A stretch of DNA of 64,000 nt from assembly GCA_030625775.1 (NCBI GenBank), contig DAOUQC010000003.1:53230-117229 (forward strand). Reading direction: 5' to 3'. Below, piece after piece: positions 46,575 to 57,173 of this stretch. A program made the translations under genes and the position numbers. The notes below the pieces were generated by a model. The model searched no databases. It was given only the letters and a program-made list of their open reading frames with translations, and was not told the origin of the DNA. The stretch comes from Verrucomicrobiota bacterium. Lineage in GTDB: Bacteria; Verrucomicrobiota; Verrucomicrobiia; Verrucomicrobiales; DEV007. Position 1 is the stretch's first letter; every line of letters starts with the position of its first letter.

Positions 46575-47123
46575 TTATTTTTGCGGGATTTTACAAAAGC
46601 CCTGGGGAGCTACATCCAGGGCACTATTGAATTTGCTGGATAAATTCTGAAAGGCAATGAGCCCGGTCAGTTCCACAATGCCATCATCATCAAAGAATTT
46701 TTTCAGGCGTTCCATTAATTCATCGCTCACTTGTTGATCCGAATAGGTCACCGCTTCGGTGTATTCAAGAACTACTCTTTCCTTCTCGTCGAACAGGTCG
46801 CTTTTTTTCCATTGCTCGAGATTTTCTACTTTGTCCAGGGAACCAGAGCGTTTGGCCAGAGTAGCTGAATTGATGTCGACACAGAAGTGGCACCAATTGA
46901 TTTGTGATACTCTCACGGTAACCAATGAGCGCAGCACAGGACTTAAAGGGGAGCTTTTTCTATCCAGGGCTCCATACAGCATGGCTACCGTTGCAAACAA
47001 TTTTGGGACTCTGGCCCAAAGTAAGCCGGGTTGAAGGACTGATCCGTATTTTCTTTTTTGGTTCCAGAAAAAAGGCCGTAAAAGCCAGGGGTATTCCTTT
47101 AACTTTTTGCTCGTAACTCTCAT
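46575..47123 (-). CDS. Carboxymuconolactone decarboxylase-family (AhpD-like) protein
   Basis: This 182-residue helical protein has the redox pair CHFC (Cys78, Cys81) followed by VDINSATLA, a motif of the AhpD/CMD family. AhpD proteins reduce peroxiredoxins; others have unrelated roles. The ATG at 47123 is preferred over a TTG 12 bases earlier. It converges on the feoB membrane gene, with 54 bp between the stops, and is followed upstream by the desaturase gene on the same strand. Confidence 0.82.
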   Translation of the reverse strand: MRVTSKKLKEYPWLLRPFFWNQKRKYGSVLQPGLLWARVPKLFATVAMLYGALDRKSSPLSPVLRSLVTVRVSQINWCHFCVDINSATLAKRSGSLDKVENLEQWKKSDLFDEKERVVLEYTEAVTYSDQQVSDELMERLKKFFDDDGIVELTGLIAFQNLSSKFNSALDVAPQGFCKIPQK

Positions 47124-47184
47124 GGTTTTTTCCAATGGCCGGTATTATAGGGTAGGTATCAAAGATGATATCATGTTGTCTGCT

Positions 47185-48174
47185 TCACGGGGAGTGGGGG
47201 ATTTCTTTGAGATCCGGAGAGTCCGGACCGATTTCACGCAGGGGGTCTTTCCAGTAGTCCCGGATGATACGAGGAAGGTCGGTCACGGAAACAGGGCGCA
47301 CGGGTGCCGAGGGAGCGGGAGGGGGCAGAGGCATATACCTGCGGTAGGGAATGCCGGCGCGCAGGTGGTGAAGTGTGTGCTCGGCGGTCTCGTTGAGGGT
47401 GAGTTTATGCCAAAGCTGATTCAAAATGCCGCAGCGTCTGGTATTGCGGGTGAGTTTGGCGCGGGTTGTGTAATCGAGTTCGGGGGCGGTGATTCCGAGG
47501 TGTTCGAGGAATTGCAACGAACGTAGAGCAACTGCGAAGAGCATCATGTGGAGCCCATAGGCGACGGCGGCATACCAGTAGAGATTCCCGTAGATCAGGT
47601 AGGAGGCATACATGAGGGCGGTGAATAGGATGACCCACCCAATGGGAAAGGTTAGGCTGACGATTCGGGAATATTTTTTGTGTTTGTAGATGGCCGGGGC
47701 GACACGGAATTGCCAGGCAATGATACCAAAAAACAACTCAAAGATGAGGCCGATGCGTGCGCGGGTCTTGCTGCGCTGCTCTTTGGCCGGCCAGAACTCC
47801 AGATCGTCAAAGGTGTGGATGTCCTTGTGGTGGGATGCGTGGGCAATGCCGTAAAATTGAGGGCTGGAGATTAGGTAAAAGGAGATCACCCAGAAAAAAA
47901 AGCGGTTGGTTTTTGTCGATTTAAAAAACCCATTGTGCCAGAGTTCGTGGTAAAAAAGACCGAGCTGGGTATTGACGTGCAGGCCAATGACAAGGGCGTA
48001 GAGGATGCCTGCCAGAGGGTTGTAGATCCAGAAAAGCGGGGCTGTCAAAATGACGGCAGGCCACGCAAAAACGTAGAGTAGTAGCAGCGTCTGTGAGTAG
48101 CGTGAGCGTGTGGCGTGGTAGGGCACCTGATCACGGGCCTCGTTTTCAGATAGGACGTTTGTCATCTCGCTCAT
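47185..48174 (-). CDS. Membrane fatty acid desaturase/hydroxylase family protein
   Basis: This 329-residue integral membrane protein has the three histidine clusters of the desaturase/hydroxylase fold: HELWH (76-80), HASHH (112-116) with HKDIH next to it, and HTLHH (266-270). These bind a di-iron centre. Membrane helices lie around residues 30-70 and 175-220. A proline-rich C-terminus follows (from about 275). The substrate could be an acyl chain or a carotenoid; the sequence does not decide. No redox partner gene is adjacent. Confidence 0.85.
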   Translation of the reverse strand: MSEMTNVLSENEARDQVPYHATRSRYSQTLLLLYVFAWPAVILTAPLFWIYNPLAGILYALVIGLHVNTQLGLFYHELWHNGFFKSTKTNRFFFWVISFYLISSPQFYGIAHASHHKDIHTFDDLEFWPAKEQRSKTRARIGLIFELFFGIIAWQFRVAPAIYKHKKYSRIVSLTFPIGWVILFTALMYASYLIYGNLYWYAAVAYGLHMMLFAVALRSLQFLEHLGITAPELDYTTRAKLTRNTRRCGILNQLWHKLTLNETAEHTLHHLRAGIPYRRYMPLPPPAPSAPVRPVSVTDLPRIIRDYWKDPLREIGPDSPDLKEIPHSP

Positions 48175-48327
48175 GCATGAATTTAGACTTGACCATAGAT
48201 TGAGTCAAAGTTTTGGGATGGGCGTAAGTTGTTTTTTTTACTAGAAATTTGCTTTTTGGTAGTTGCTCTTTTGGGCGTGGGGGTCGCCCTTTACAGCACT
48301 CTTGGTAGACGCTAGGTTTGACGCCAT

Positions 48328-49245
48328 ATGATGTCAAAAAGAGTATTTTTGGGCTTGGGGCTTGCCGGCTTGCTTGCAGTGGCCACGACTTTGCGTGCAG
48401 AGGAAAAGATCAAGGTGTTGATCATTGACGGTCAGAATAATCATAACTGGGTAGCAACGACCCCTTTCATGAAGGCTTATCTGGAGAAGAGCGGGCGATT
48501 TACGGTGGATGTCACAACTTCACCCCGCCCTGATGCTGACGAAGCTGCCTGGATAGCCTGGCGGCCGGCCTTTTCCAAGTATGATGTCCTGTTAAGCAAC
48601 TACAACAACGAAAAGGGGTCGCAATGGCCGGATGAAGTGAAGCGTTCTTTTGAGAAGGCGATCGAGGGAGGCATCGGTCTGGTCAACGTGCACGCGGCGA
48701 ACAACGCTCACAAAGGCTGGACGGAATTTGAAAAAATGACAGGTATTCTTTGGCGCAGCAACAAGGAGGGTCGACGCCTGGCACTGGATGCGGAGGGCAA
48801 GAAAAAGCGGGTGCCGGTGGGGGAAGGGCCGAATGCCGGGCACGGGCCGCAGCATGAGTTTGAAGTCGTGATTCGTGACCGGAAGCATGCGATCACCAAG
48901 GGTATGCCCAAAGAGTGGAAGCATGCCCAGGACGAATTGTATCATGGCCAGCGTGGCCCGGCGGAAAACATGACGATTTTGGCGACGGCATTTTCTTCAC
49001 CTGAGCAAAAAGGGACGGGTGATCACGAGCCAATGTTGTGGTGGATTCCCTACGGCAAGGGACGTGTGGTGACTTGTTTGCTGGGGCATGTGGGCAGAAA
49101 TGATTCAGGAAAAATGCCGGGGTTGAGATGTGCGGGAACCTTGAACATCATTGAACGCTCTTGTGAATGGGCGGCTACAGGTAAAGTGACACTGTCGGTA
49201 GTAAAGGGTTTTCCTACCAAGGATGCCGTCAGTCTGGTGGAGTAA
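48328..49245 (+). CDS. Secreted ThuA-like protein
   Basis: The 305-residue protein has a signal peptide (about residues 1-24, VFLGLGLAGLLAVATTLRA). A class I glutamine-amidotransferase-like ThuA fold follows: VLIIDGQNNHNW, GGIGLVNVHAANN and PMLWWIPYGKGRVVTCLLGH. The family is linked to trehalose or keto-sugar use and is common in Verrucomicrobiota and Planctomycetota next to DUF1080 proteins and oxidoreductases. Here it stands alone, with the nearest DUF1080 gene 10 kb away. Two ATG codons three bases apart are possible starts. Confidence 0.86.
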   Translation: MMSKRVFLGLGLAGLLAVATTLRAEEKIKVLIIDGQNNHNWVATTPFMKAYLEKSGRFTVDVTTSPRPDADEAAWIAWRPAFSKYDVLLSNYNNEKGSQWPDEVKRSFEKAIEGGIGLVNVHAANNAHKGWTEFEKMTGILWRSNKEGRRLALDAEGKKKRVPVGEGPNAGHGPQHEFEVVIRDRKHAITKGMPKEWKHAQDELYHGQRGPAENMTILATAFSSPEQKGTGDHEPMLWWIPYGKGRVVTCLLGHVGRNDSGKMPGLRCAGTLNIIERSCEWAATGKVTLSVVKGFPTKDAVSLVE

Positions 49246-50808
49246 TCATTGCCCGGGATTGAGCACGGCATAAAAGAGCGCACCATCGCGGGCCAGGGTC
49301 ATGACGGACTGCTGTTTGGCGGGCAGTGAGCCGAGCAGTTGATAAAGCTCATCGACATTGCGAACAGCCGACCGGTTGATGCTGAGAATGAGGTCGTTTT
49401 TACGCAAGCGTTTGGCAGCGGGCATTTTGGGGTCCACTTCAGTAATCAGTACTGCACTGGTTTGCGGAGCCAGGCCCAAGGTGTTTTTTTCTTCTGGTTT
49501 TAAGTTGCGAACCTTAATGCCTAATTCAAGGGCCAGGCTTTGTCCGGAAGCAGAGGTGTCTCCACGCATGGTGATGGAGGTGTTGTCTGGTTTTTCAGAA
49601 ATTTTGGCAGTCAGTTTTTCGATTTTTTTATTACGTAGTATTTCTATTGAGAGTGTGGACCCCGCATCTTTGCTGCGAATTTTATTGATCAAGTCTTTGG
49701 CAGTTGCGCTTGGACGCCCATCGATGGAGAGGAGAACGTCTCCAGGGCGAAGCCCGGCTTTGGCAGCCGGTGAATTTCCTGCAATTCTGGTGACCAAACC
49801 GCCCTGGATGCGTGAAAGGCCGACTTGTCTTGCGGTGTAAGGAGTGAGCTCTGCAAGATCAACCCCCAGATATCCCCGGATCAGAGGCTTTTTGTGGACG
49901 ATGGCTTCAAATACTTCATGAACATCATTGGAGGGGATGGCAAGACCTACCCCCTGCCACACTTTGACGTTTTGCTGGCCGGTAAACAGGGCCACATTGA
50001 CTCCGATGATTTCGCCATGGACATTGATGAGAGGGCCGCCGGAATTGCCGGGATTGATCACTGTGTCGGTCTGCAGGTATTGGTTGGTCGCATCACTTAA
50101 TTGGCGTTGCTTGGCACTGATGATTCCTTTGGTGACGGTTTCACTCAGGCCAAAGGGATTTCCAATCGCGAGAACCATCTCTCCTACCCTGGTTTGATCC
50201 GAGTCTCCAAACTTCAATGCTGGAAATGATTTTTTTTCAGGATCGATGATTTTTAATACCGCAATATCCACGATCGGATCCGATCCGATCCATTCGGCCT
50301 TGTAGGTTTGACCTTCATGGCTAGTGATTAGGATCTCATCGACGCCAGCCACGACATGATGGTTGGTGAGAATGAAGCCTTCTTCTGAAATAATGAAACC
50401 TGATCCCAGTCCAGGTTTGCGGTAGCGCTCATGACGCTGAACATAACCAAAAATCCCCAGGGGGCCGTTGGGAACCAGGCGTTTTTGATCGATTGTGGTA
50501 CTGGTGTCGATGGAGACAACGGAGGGAATAACGGAAGTCGTCAGTTGGGCAAGTAAATCGTTGACCTGAGTGAGTAAATTGGTGGGTTTAAGCGTTGGTG
50601 GTGAGGGTTCGTGGGGGATTGGTGTAGCCGGTGTAAGCGGTAAGGGAGGTGTGGTAAGGGGGGGGGCAAGATCCCCGGTCAAGGCCTGTCTTTTGATCAA
50701 GTCGATCAAACCATAGCGATCTGAGTCAGCAAACAACAATGAATATATAATTCCCGCACCAACAAGTGCAGAGGTGAAAATAGCCAGATTGGTGAGTGTG
50801 GATCGCAT
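49246..50808 (-). CDS. HtrA/DegP-type serine protease with two PDZ domains
   Basis: The 520-residue protease has an N-terminal membrane anchor (residues 8-26), a proline/threonine-rich linker (50-75) and a trypsin-like domain with catalytic His151 (TNHHVV), Asp181 (VDIAVLKI) and Ser256 (NPGNSGGPL). Two PDZ domains follow (about 310-400 and 425-515). It degrades or refolds damaged envelope proteins. The ATG at 50808 is chosen for the anchor; an upstream TTG at 50871 overlaps the stop of the histidine-kinase gene and would add 21 residues. The kinase is therefore probably co-transcribed. Confidence 0.93.
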   Translation of the reverse strand: MRSTLTNLAIFTSALVGAGIIYSLLFADSDRYGLIDLIKRQALTGDLAPPLTTPPLPLTPATPIPHEPSPPTLKPTNLLTQVNDLLAQLTTSVIPSVVSIDTSTTIDQKRLVPNGPLGIFGYVQRHERYRKPGLGSGFIISEEGFILTNHHVVAGVDEILITSHEGQTYKAEWIGSDPIVDIAVLKIIDPEKKSFPALKFGDSDQTRVGEMVLAIGNPFGLSETVTKGIISAKQRQLSDATNQYLQTDTVINPGNSGGPLINVHGEIIGVNVALFTGQQNVKVWQGVGLAIPSNDVHEVFEAIVHKKPLIRGYLGVDLAELTPYTARQVGLSRIQGGLVTRIAGNSPAAKAGLRPGDVLLSIDGRPSATAKDLINKIRSKDAGSTLSIEILRNKKIEKLTAKISEKPDNTSITMRGDTSASGQSLALELGIKVRNLKPEEKNTLGLAPQTSAVLITEVDPKMPAAKRLRKNDLILSINRSAVRNVDELYQLLGSLPAKQQSVMTLARDGALFYAVLNPGQ

Positions 50809-50867
50809 GGGGAATTCGATAGACTGAATGAAAGTGGTTAGAAATATGAAGTTAAATGAAATTCGGT

Positions 50868-51635
50868 TCAACTTACAGCTGCGGTGGCGATGCTAAGCCA
50901 TGCGGTGGTAGTCCCCTCGGATGAGCGCAGTCCCAGACGCATCCCCATCTGCCCTGCAAGAACTCCGGCGGTGGTGAGGCCGATGCCATAATGTTGGTTG
51001 GCTTTGGTAGTGAAAAAGGGTTGGAATACTTTTTTCAGTTTTTCAGTTTCGATATCTGCGCAGGTGTTGCGAACAAAAATATCGACGTGTTGTGTATCGC
51101 TTGAGGAGACGCTGCCAGGAGCAAGGATGTCGATCACCACTTCTCCTTGTCCACTTTCAACACTGGCTTCAGCGGCATTTTTTATTAATTCCTTAATCAC
51201 ATCATGAAAACGACTGGTGTCGGCCAGGACAAGGGGCAGGGATGCGGTCTGGTTGATTTTCAAGCTGGCTCCTATCTGCTCACATATGGAGTTTAGGCTT
51301 TGTTCCAAATAGGGCAGCATGACTTTGATATCAGCGGGCTTGGTTTTAATCGTGGCACAGCCTCCGGCGGTCAGGATGATCTTGGCTAATTCTGCCGAAT
51401 CGCTTATGGATTGGCGCATGTGCTCAATATTCTCGGTCATTTCTTCATTCAAACCTTCTTCCATAGAAATAAGCGTCGCAAAACCTTGAATGACCCCAAG
51501 AGTATTGTTGTTTTTGTGAATTAGACCTTGCAGCAGGTTTTTGTAAAAGTCTCGAGTGCAGGAGTCATCGAGGATCAGGGCGTCAGCGAAGTGGAAATCG
51601 CTGTCTGGTGTGGAACTGGTAGAATGATTTTCCAT
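50868..51635 (-). CDS. Small histidine kinase-like protein
   Basis: This 255-residue cytoplasmic protein has a kinase core only. A helix with LIHKNNNTLGVIQGFA (His40) resembles the phospho-acceptor H-box. The ATPase domain has the N-box KELIKNAAEAS, a weak G1 region (HVDIFVRNTCADI) in which the usual DxGxG is not kept, and a G2 block HYGIGLTTAGV. The altered G1 box raises doubt about catalysis. No sensor or membrane segment is present. It ends where htrA can start, and it is divergent from ybeY with only 34 bp between the two start codons. Confidence 0.75.
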   Translation of the reverse strand: MENHSTSSTPDSDFHFADALILDDSCTRDFYKNLLQGLIHKNNNTLGVIQGFATLISMEEGLNEEMTENIEHMRQSISDSAELAKIILTAGGCATIKTKPADIKVMLPYLEQSLNSICEQIGASLKINQTASLPLVLADTSRFHDVIKELIKNAAEASVESGQGEVVIDILAPGSVSSSDTQHVDIFVRNTCADIETEKLKKVFQPFFTTKANQHYGIGLTTAGVLAGQMGMRLGLRSSEGTTTAWLSIATAAVS

Positions 51636-51669
51636 GGATGCGGATACAGAAGTGACTTAAAATGGAGGA

Positions 51670-52119
51670 ATGATGGCGGATAGCAATCCTGAACTACTGA
51701 TTTTTGAGCACAGCGACTGCAAAGGAGTCTCTTCACAGCGTCTACTGGAGCGTGGTCGCCTTGCCATGCCTCTGTGTCTGGCTCAAGAGGTTGAAGAGAG
51801 AGGGGTTTTGTCAAAACTGGAAGAGATCGAGGTGAATCTTGTCAGTGATGAGGTGATCGCGCGGGTTCATGATGAATTCATGAATGATCCCTCACCGACG
51901 GATGTGATTACCTTTCACCATGGCGAAATATTTATCAGTCTTGATACGGCGGAGCGCGAAGGGGTGAAGTTCGGACATTCGATTGAAAAAGAGACGCTGT
52001 TGTATTTGATCCACGCTTTGCTGCATTTGAATGGACATGAGGACAAAATACCTGAAGAGCGTGAGGCGATGAAAAAAATCCAGGAGAAAATTCTGGAATA
52101 TGTTTGGCAGATTGGCTGA
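51670..52119 (+). CDS. ybeY: Endoribonuclease YbeY (rRNA maturation)
   Basis: This 149-residue metalloenzyme is needed for 3'-end maturation of 16S rRNA and ribosome quality control. The metal site reads HALLHLNGHED (His115, His119); the usual third histidine of HxxxHxxxxxH is Asp125, although His123 lies nearby. The NDPSPTDVITFHHGEIFIS segment is the conserved core. A GGAGG lies 4-5 bp before the tandem ATG codons, a clear Shine-Dalgarno. It overlaps the next gene by 16 bp if that gene uses TTG. Confidence 0.92.
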   Translation: MMADSNPELLIFEHSDCKGVSSQRLLERGRLAMPLCLAQEVEERGVLSKLEEIEVNLVSDEVIARVHDEFMNDPSPTDVITFHHGEIFISLDTAEREGVKFGHSIEKETLLYLIHALLHLNGHEDKIPEEREAMKKIQEKILEYVWQIG

Positions 52120-52859
52120 GAATTCCACTTTTCAGAACTCTATTGGAAGGTTTATACTGGCCCGTGGATATAAGTAAATTAAATCATAAAACAGAAACGA
52201 GTGAGTCCATCTACATGGTCGATGGCGAAGGGGGCCTCGGTGAAATGGAGAGGGTGATTGCTATCTCTGTGATGGGGGTGAAAGCGAAGGGTGGGAGTAT
52301 TTTTTCTCCCAACCTTAAAAAGGGCTTAAGCCCAGAAGGGTTGGCGGAATTCAGGGAGAGCTGGATTGAATGGTTGCGGCAATCATTTCAACAACACCTG
52401 GGGAAAACTTTTGTGGAAGTTTATATGGCCTCTACTGAAATGCGGATTCGTCGGATCACCAATTTGGATAGGAATTTGGATCAAAGCTTGAGTGCAGAGG
52501 CAAGCAATAGAAGCCAACGGGCAGGCAGCTGGTTCCTGGAGGGAAAAAGTGAAATGCAGAGAGCTCCTCAATGGAAAAAATATGCTGACTGTGTGTGCCG
52601 GGGAGAATGTCCGGGGCACGTGATTACAGTGTTTGCTCTCCAGTCAGCCTTGTATCATTTGCCTTTGCTATCAGCTTTGACGGCTTACGTTTATTTTGAG
52701 TGGAGGGTAGCTATGGGGATTGTTATGGAGGAAAGTGATCTTCCGAAAAAGGAACTTAGCTTACGTTGGTTTCAGCAGGAGTACCCAGAGAGTATGGGGA
52801 TCTTGCGTGAGGTGTTTGATGGGGGAGCGGGGTTTGGCGGAGCGGTTTCTGCATTGTGA
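52104..52859 (+). CDS. Unknown protein between ybeY and clpS
   Basis: The frame has 251 codons from a TTG that overlaps the ybeY end; later starts such as the ATG at 52215 are possible. I do not recognise the family. The protein is mixed alpha/beta without a signal peptide. It contains a cysteine group CVCRGECPGH near residue 164-173, which may bind metal, and one moderately hydrophobic stretch near 185-205. It ends 12 bp before clpS on the same strand, so the three genes probably form an operon. Confidence 0.6.
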   Translation: MADWLRIPLFRTLLEGLYWPVDISKLNHKTETSESIYMVDGEGGLGEMERVIAISVMGVKAKGGSIFSPNLKKGLSPEGLAEFRESWIEWLRQSFQQHLGKTFVEVYMASTEMRIRRITNLDRNLDQSLSAEASNRSQRAGSWFLEGKSEMQRAPQWKKYADCVCRGECPGHVITVFALQSALYHLPLLSALTAYVYFEWRVAMGIVMEESDLPKKELSLRWFQQEYPESMGILREVFDGGAGFGGAVSAL

Positions 52860-52871
52860 TTTATTGGAGTG

Positions 52872-53183
52872 ATGACAATCAAGCAGGTGGTATCAGGAAC
52901 GGAGCTGGAAGAATGGACGGCTGTTGAAACGGTAAATAAAGTCGAGCTGCCTTGGTGCGTGGTGGTTTATGACGACCCGGTCAATTTAATGAGTTTTGTG
53001 CAACTGGTGTTTCGACGGGTCTTTGCTTATTCCGAGGAAAAAGCAGCAGCGTTGATGCTGGAGGTGCACCATTCGGGACGGTCGGTGGTGTGGAGCGGAG
53101 AGCGTGAGCAAGCGGAGCTGTATGTGCAACAATTACAGTCGTATCAGCTGCTGGCTGCGATGGAGAGAGTGGGGGAGGAGTGA
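52872..53183 (+). CDS. clpS: ATP-dependent Clp protease adaptor ClpS
   Basis: This 103-residue adaptor delivers N-degron substrates to ClpA or ClpC. The diagnostic motif VVVYDDPVNLMSFVQLVF lies near residues 29-46, and the second block EVHHSGRSVVWSGEREQAELYVQQL is the conserved face that binds the chaperone. The ATG at 52872 follows a GGAG at a good distance; a GTG three bases before is also possible. No Clp ATPase is in the window. Confidence 0.92.
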   Translation: MTIKQVVSGTELEEWTAVETVNKVELPWCVVVYDDPVNLMSFVQLVFRRVFAYSEEKAAALMLEVHHSGRSVVWSGEREQAELYVQQLQSYQLLAAMERVGEE

Positions 53184-55597
<2,414 letters not shown>

Positions 55598-55672
55598 TTA
55601 TTGCCATGGATGTGGGAAACTTCAAGGTTTCAGATGCTCTTTTGATTGAAGCAATGATGCTTATCTGCAATG

Positions 55673-55692
55673 GTCAATCACTCGTGATTGAC
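55673..55692. promoter_or_regulatory. Perfect 20-bp palindrome upstream of kdsB
   Basis: GTCAATCAC-TC-GTGATTGAC lies between the divergent kdsB and the secreted-protein gene at 55797. The arms are perfect over 9 bp with a 2-bp centre, too tight for a good RNA loop, so a dimeric regulator site is more likely than a terminator. Confidence 0.45.
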
Positions 55693-55796
55693 TGAATGTC
55701 TTGCGCTTGTTGGCTGTGTGTGGAAAATGGGAATGAAAAAGAGGAACCAGTGGGCGAACGGCAAGTTGTTTGCCGGATTGAGAAGATTAACCAATT

Positions 55797-56681
55797 TTGA
55801 ATGTGAATACTGAATGCCCCCGAAGAAATTATCTTTGTTTGGTACTGGTATTGTTTGTGTCGGGCGTATTTCAAGGGCAGGGCGTTAAATCTTTGGCCGA
55901 GGAGGGTAAAGTTGCAGGGCAACAGGTGCGGACAGTGGAAGTGCTTGATCTGAAAAAATTCCCAGGGGCGCTCGTAAAACAAGTCGTGGTTCCGGTTCCA
56001 GGTGAGGTATTTTCTGTGTTGGACAAGCTTGGTGAACAGGATTGGAGTGGGGAAATTGAGATCCCAAAACGCAAGACTTCGACTGACCGGGTGCGCCTGG
56101 CGATGGCATTCGGATGTACGGTGGCGGAGGGCTTTGTCACGGTGGAGGCAGAAGACAAGCAGGCGATTCAGGATATAGGACGCAAGGTTTTGCGCCTGGC
56201 AGATACCCTGGGGCTTAAGTCGGCGGTGTTACCCCATAGTCAGAGCATTATTGATTCGGCCGAGGCCGGAGATTGGAATGCGGTGAGGCGAGGCTTTGAT
56301 CAAACCCAGAGTACGGTAAAACAAACCATGGAAAAGATGAGGGATGAAGAAATTGCCACTCTGGTCAGCCTGGGGGGATGGTTGCGAGGCACGACTGCGC
56401 TGACTCGATTGATTTCTGAATCATACAGCAGTGATCGTTCGGAATTGCTTAATCAACCTGACCTTGTGGGTTATTTTCAGGAAGTGACTGCAGCAATGAA
56501 ACCTGAGATCCGGGATCAGCCGGATGTGAAGGCGATTCACAATGGACTGGCAAAAATTCAGCAGATTATGATGGAGGGCAAAGGAGAGATTTCTGAAGGG
56601 GCGGTATCGGCTATTGGAGAGATTTGCGAAAAGCTGCTGAATCGCTTTTATTTTGATGGGGGGAAAGCAGCGGGGAGTTAA
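55797..56681 (+). CDS. Secreted helical protein, unknown function
   Basis: The 294-residue protein begins with a signal peptide (LCLVLVLFVSGVFQGQG, about residues 13-29). A mature helical domain follows without any family I recognise. No cysteine follows the signal peptide closely, so it is soluble rather than a lipoprotein. The start is TTG at 55797 or GTG at 55803; an overlapping ATG is out of frame. It is followed after two bases by a second secreted gene and then phoH, all on the plus strand. Confidence 0.7.
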   Translation: MNVNTECPRRNYLCLVLVLFVSGVFQGQGVKSLAEEGKVAGQQVRTVEVLDLKKFPGALVKQVVVPVPGEVFSVLDKLGEQDWSGEIEIPKRKTSTDRVRLAMAFGCTVAEGFVTVEAEDKQAIQDIGRKVLRLADTLGLKSAVLPHSQSIIDSAEAGDWNAVRRGFDQTQSTVKQTMEKMRDEEIATLVSLGGWLRGTTALTRLISESYSSDRSELLNQPDLVGYFQEVTAAMKPEIRDQPDVKAIHNGLAKIQQIMMEGKGEISEGAVSAIGEICEKLLNRFYFDGGKAAGS

Positions 56682-56683
56682 GT

Positions 56684-57166
56684 ATGATGAAAATATTGGA
56701 GCAACGAAATTTTATAGCATCGGCACGTGGGCTGGTATTTTTTGTGGTATTGATGTTTTGTGGAGCAGGGATGCTACAAGCATTTTCGGAAGTGGGGGTG
56801 CCGGTTATTTTGAAAAAACTGGCGGCTGAGTATTCCGAAAAGGGCTTCAAACTAAGAAAAGAGCACTGGAACGGGAAATTGAAATCCGGTCAGCACAAAG
56901 TGGTGAAACACCAGCTGTTTCGCGGCAATGAATACTGGTTTTTGGCAGCTATTCCTGAAAGCAAACATTCATTGGCAGTGGAGATTTTTGACGAAGCAGG
57001 GCATGCGATTTCTCTGGAGAGGTTTTCAGATAAAGGATTGTCTGGAGCCAGGGTATTGCCGGTGAAGACAGGCACTTATCTCATTAAACTCACCGTGAGT
57101 CGGCAGGATGCTGCGGCAAACGGCGGCAGGGATCTTGATTGGGCATTGGTTTATGGATACCGCTAG
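56684..57166 (+). CDS. Small secreted protein, unknown function
   Basis: The 160-residue protein has a signal peptide (hydrophobic core LVFFVVLMFCGAGMLQA at about residues 17-33). A mature domain with beta-strand character follows: FRGNEYWFLAAIP, AVEIFDEAGHAIS and KTGTYLIKLTVS, which suggests an immunoglobulin-like or jelly-roll fold. I cannot assign a family. It follows the previous secreted gene by two bases and ends seven bases before the chosen phoH start, so an operon is likely. Confidence 0.68.
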   Translation: MMKILEQRNFIASARGLVFFVVLMFCGAGMLQAFSEVGVPVILKKLAAEYSEKGFKLRKEHWNGKLKSGQHKVVKHQLFRGNEYWFLAAIPESKHSLAVEIFDEAGHAISLERFSDKGLSGARVLPVKTGTYLIKLTVSRQDAAANGGRDLDWALVYGYR

Positions 57167-57173
57167 AGTAACT

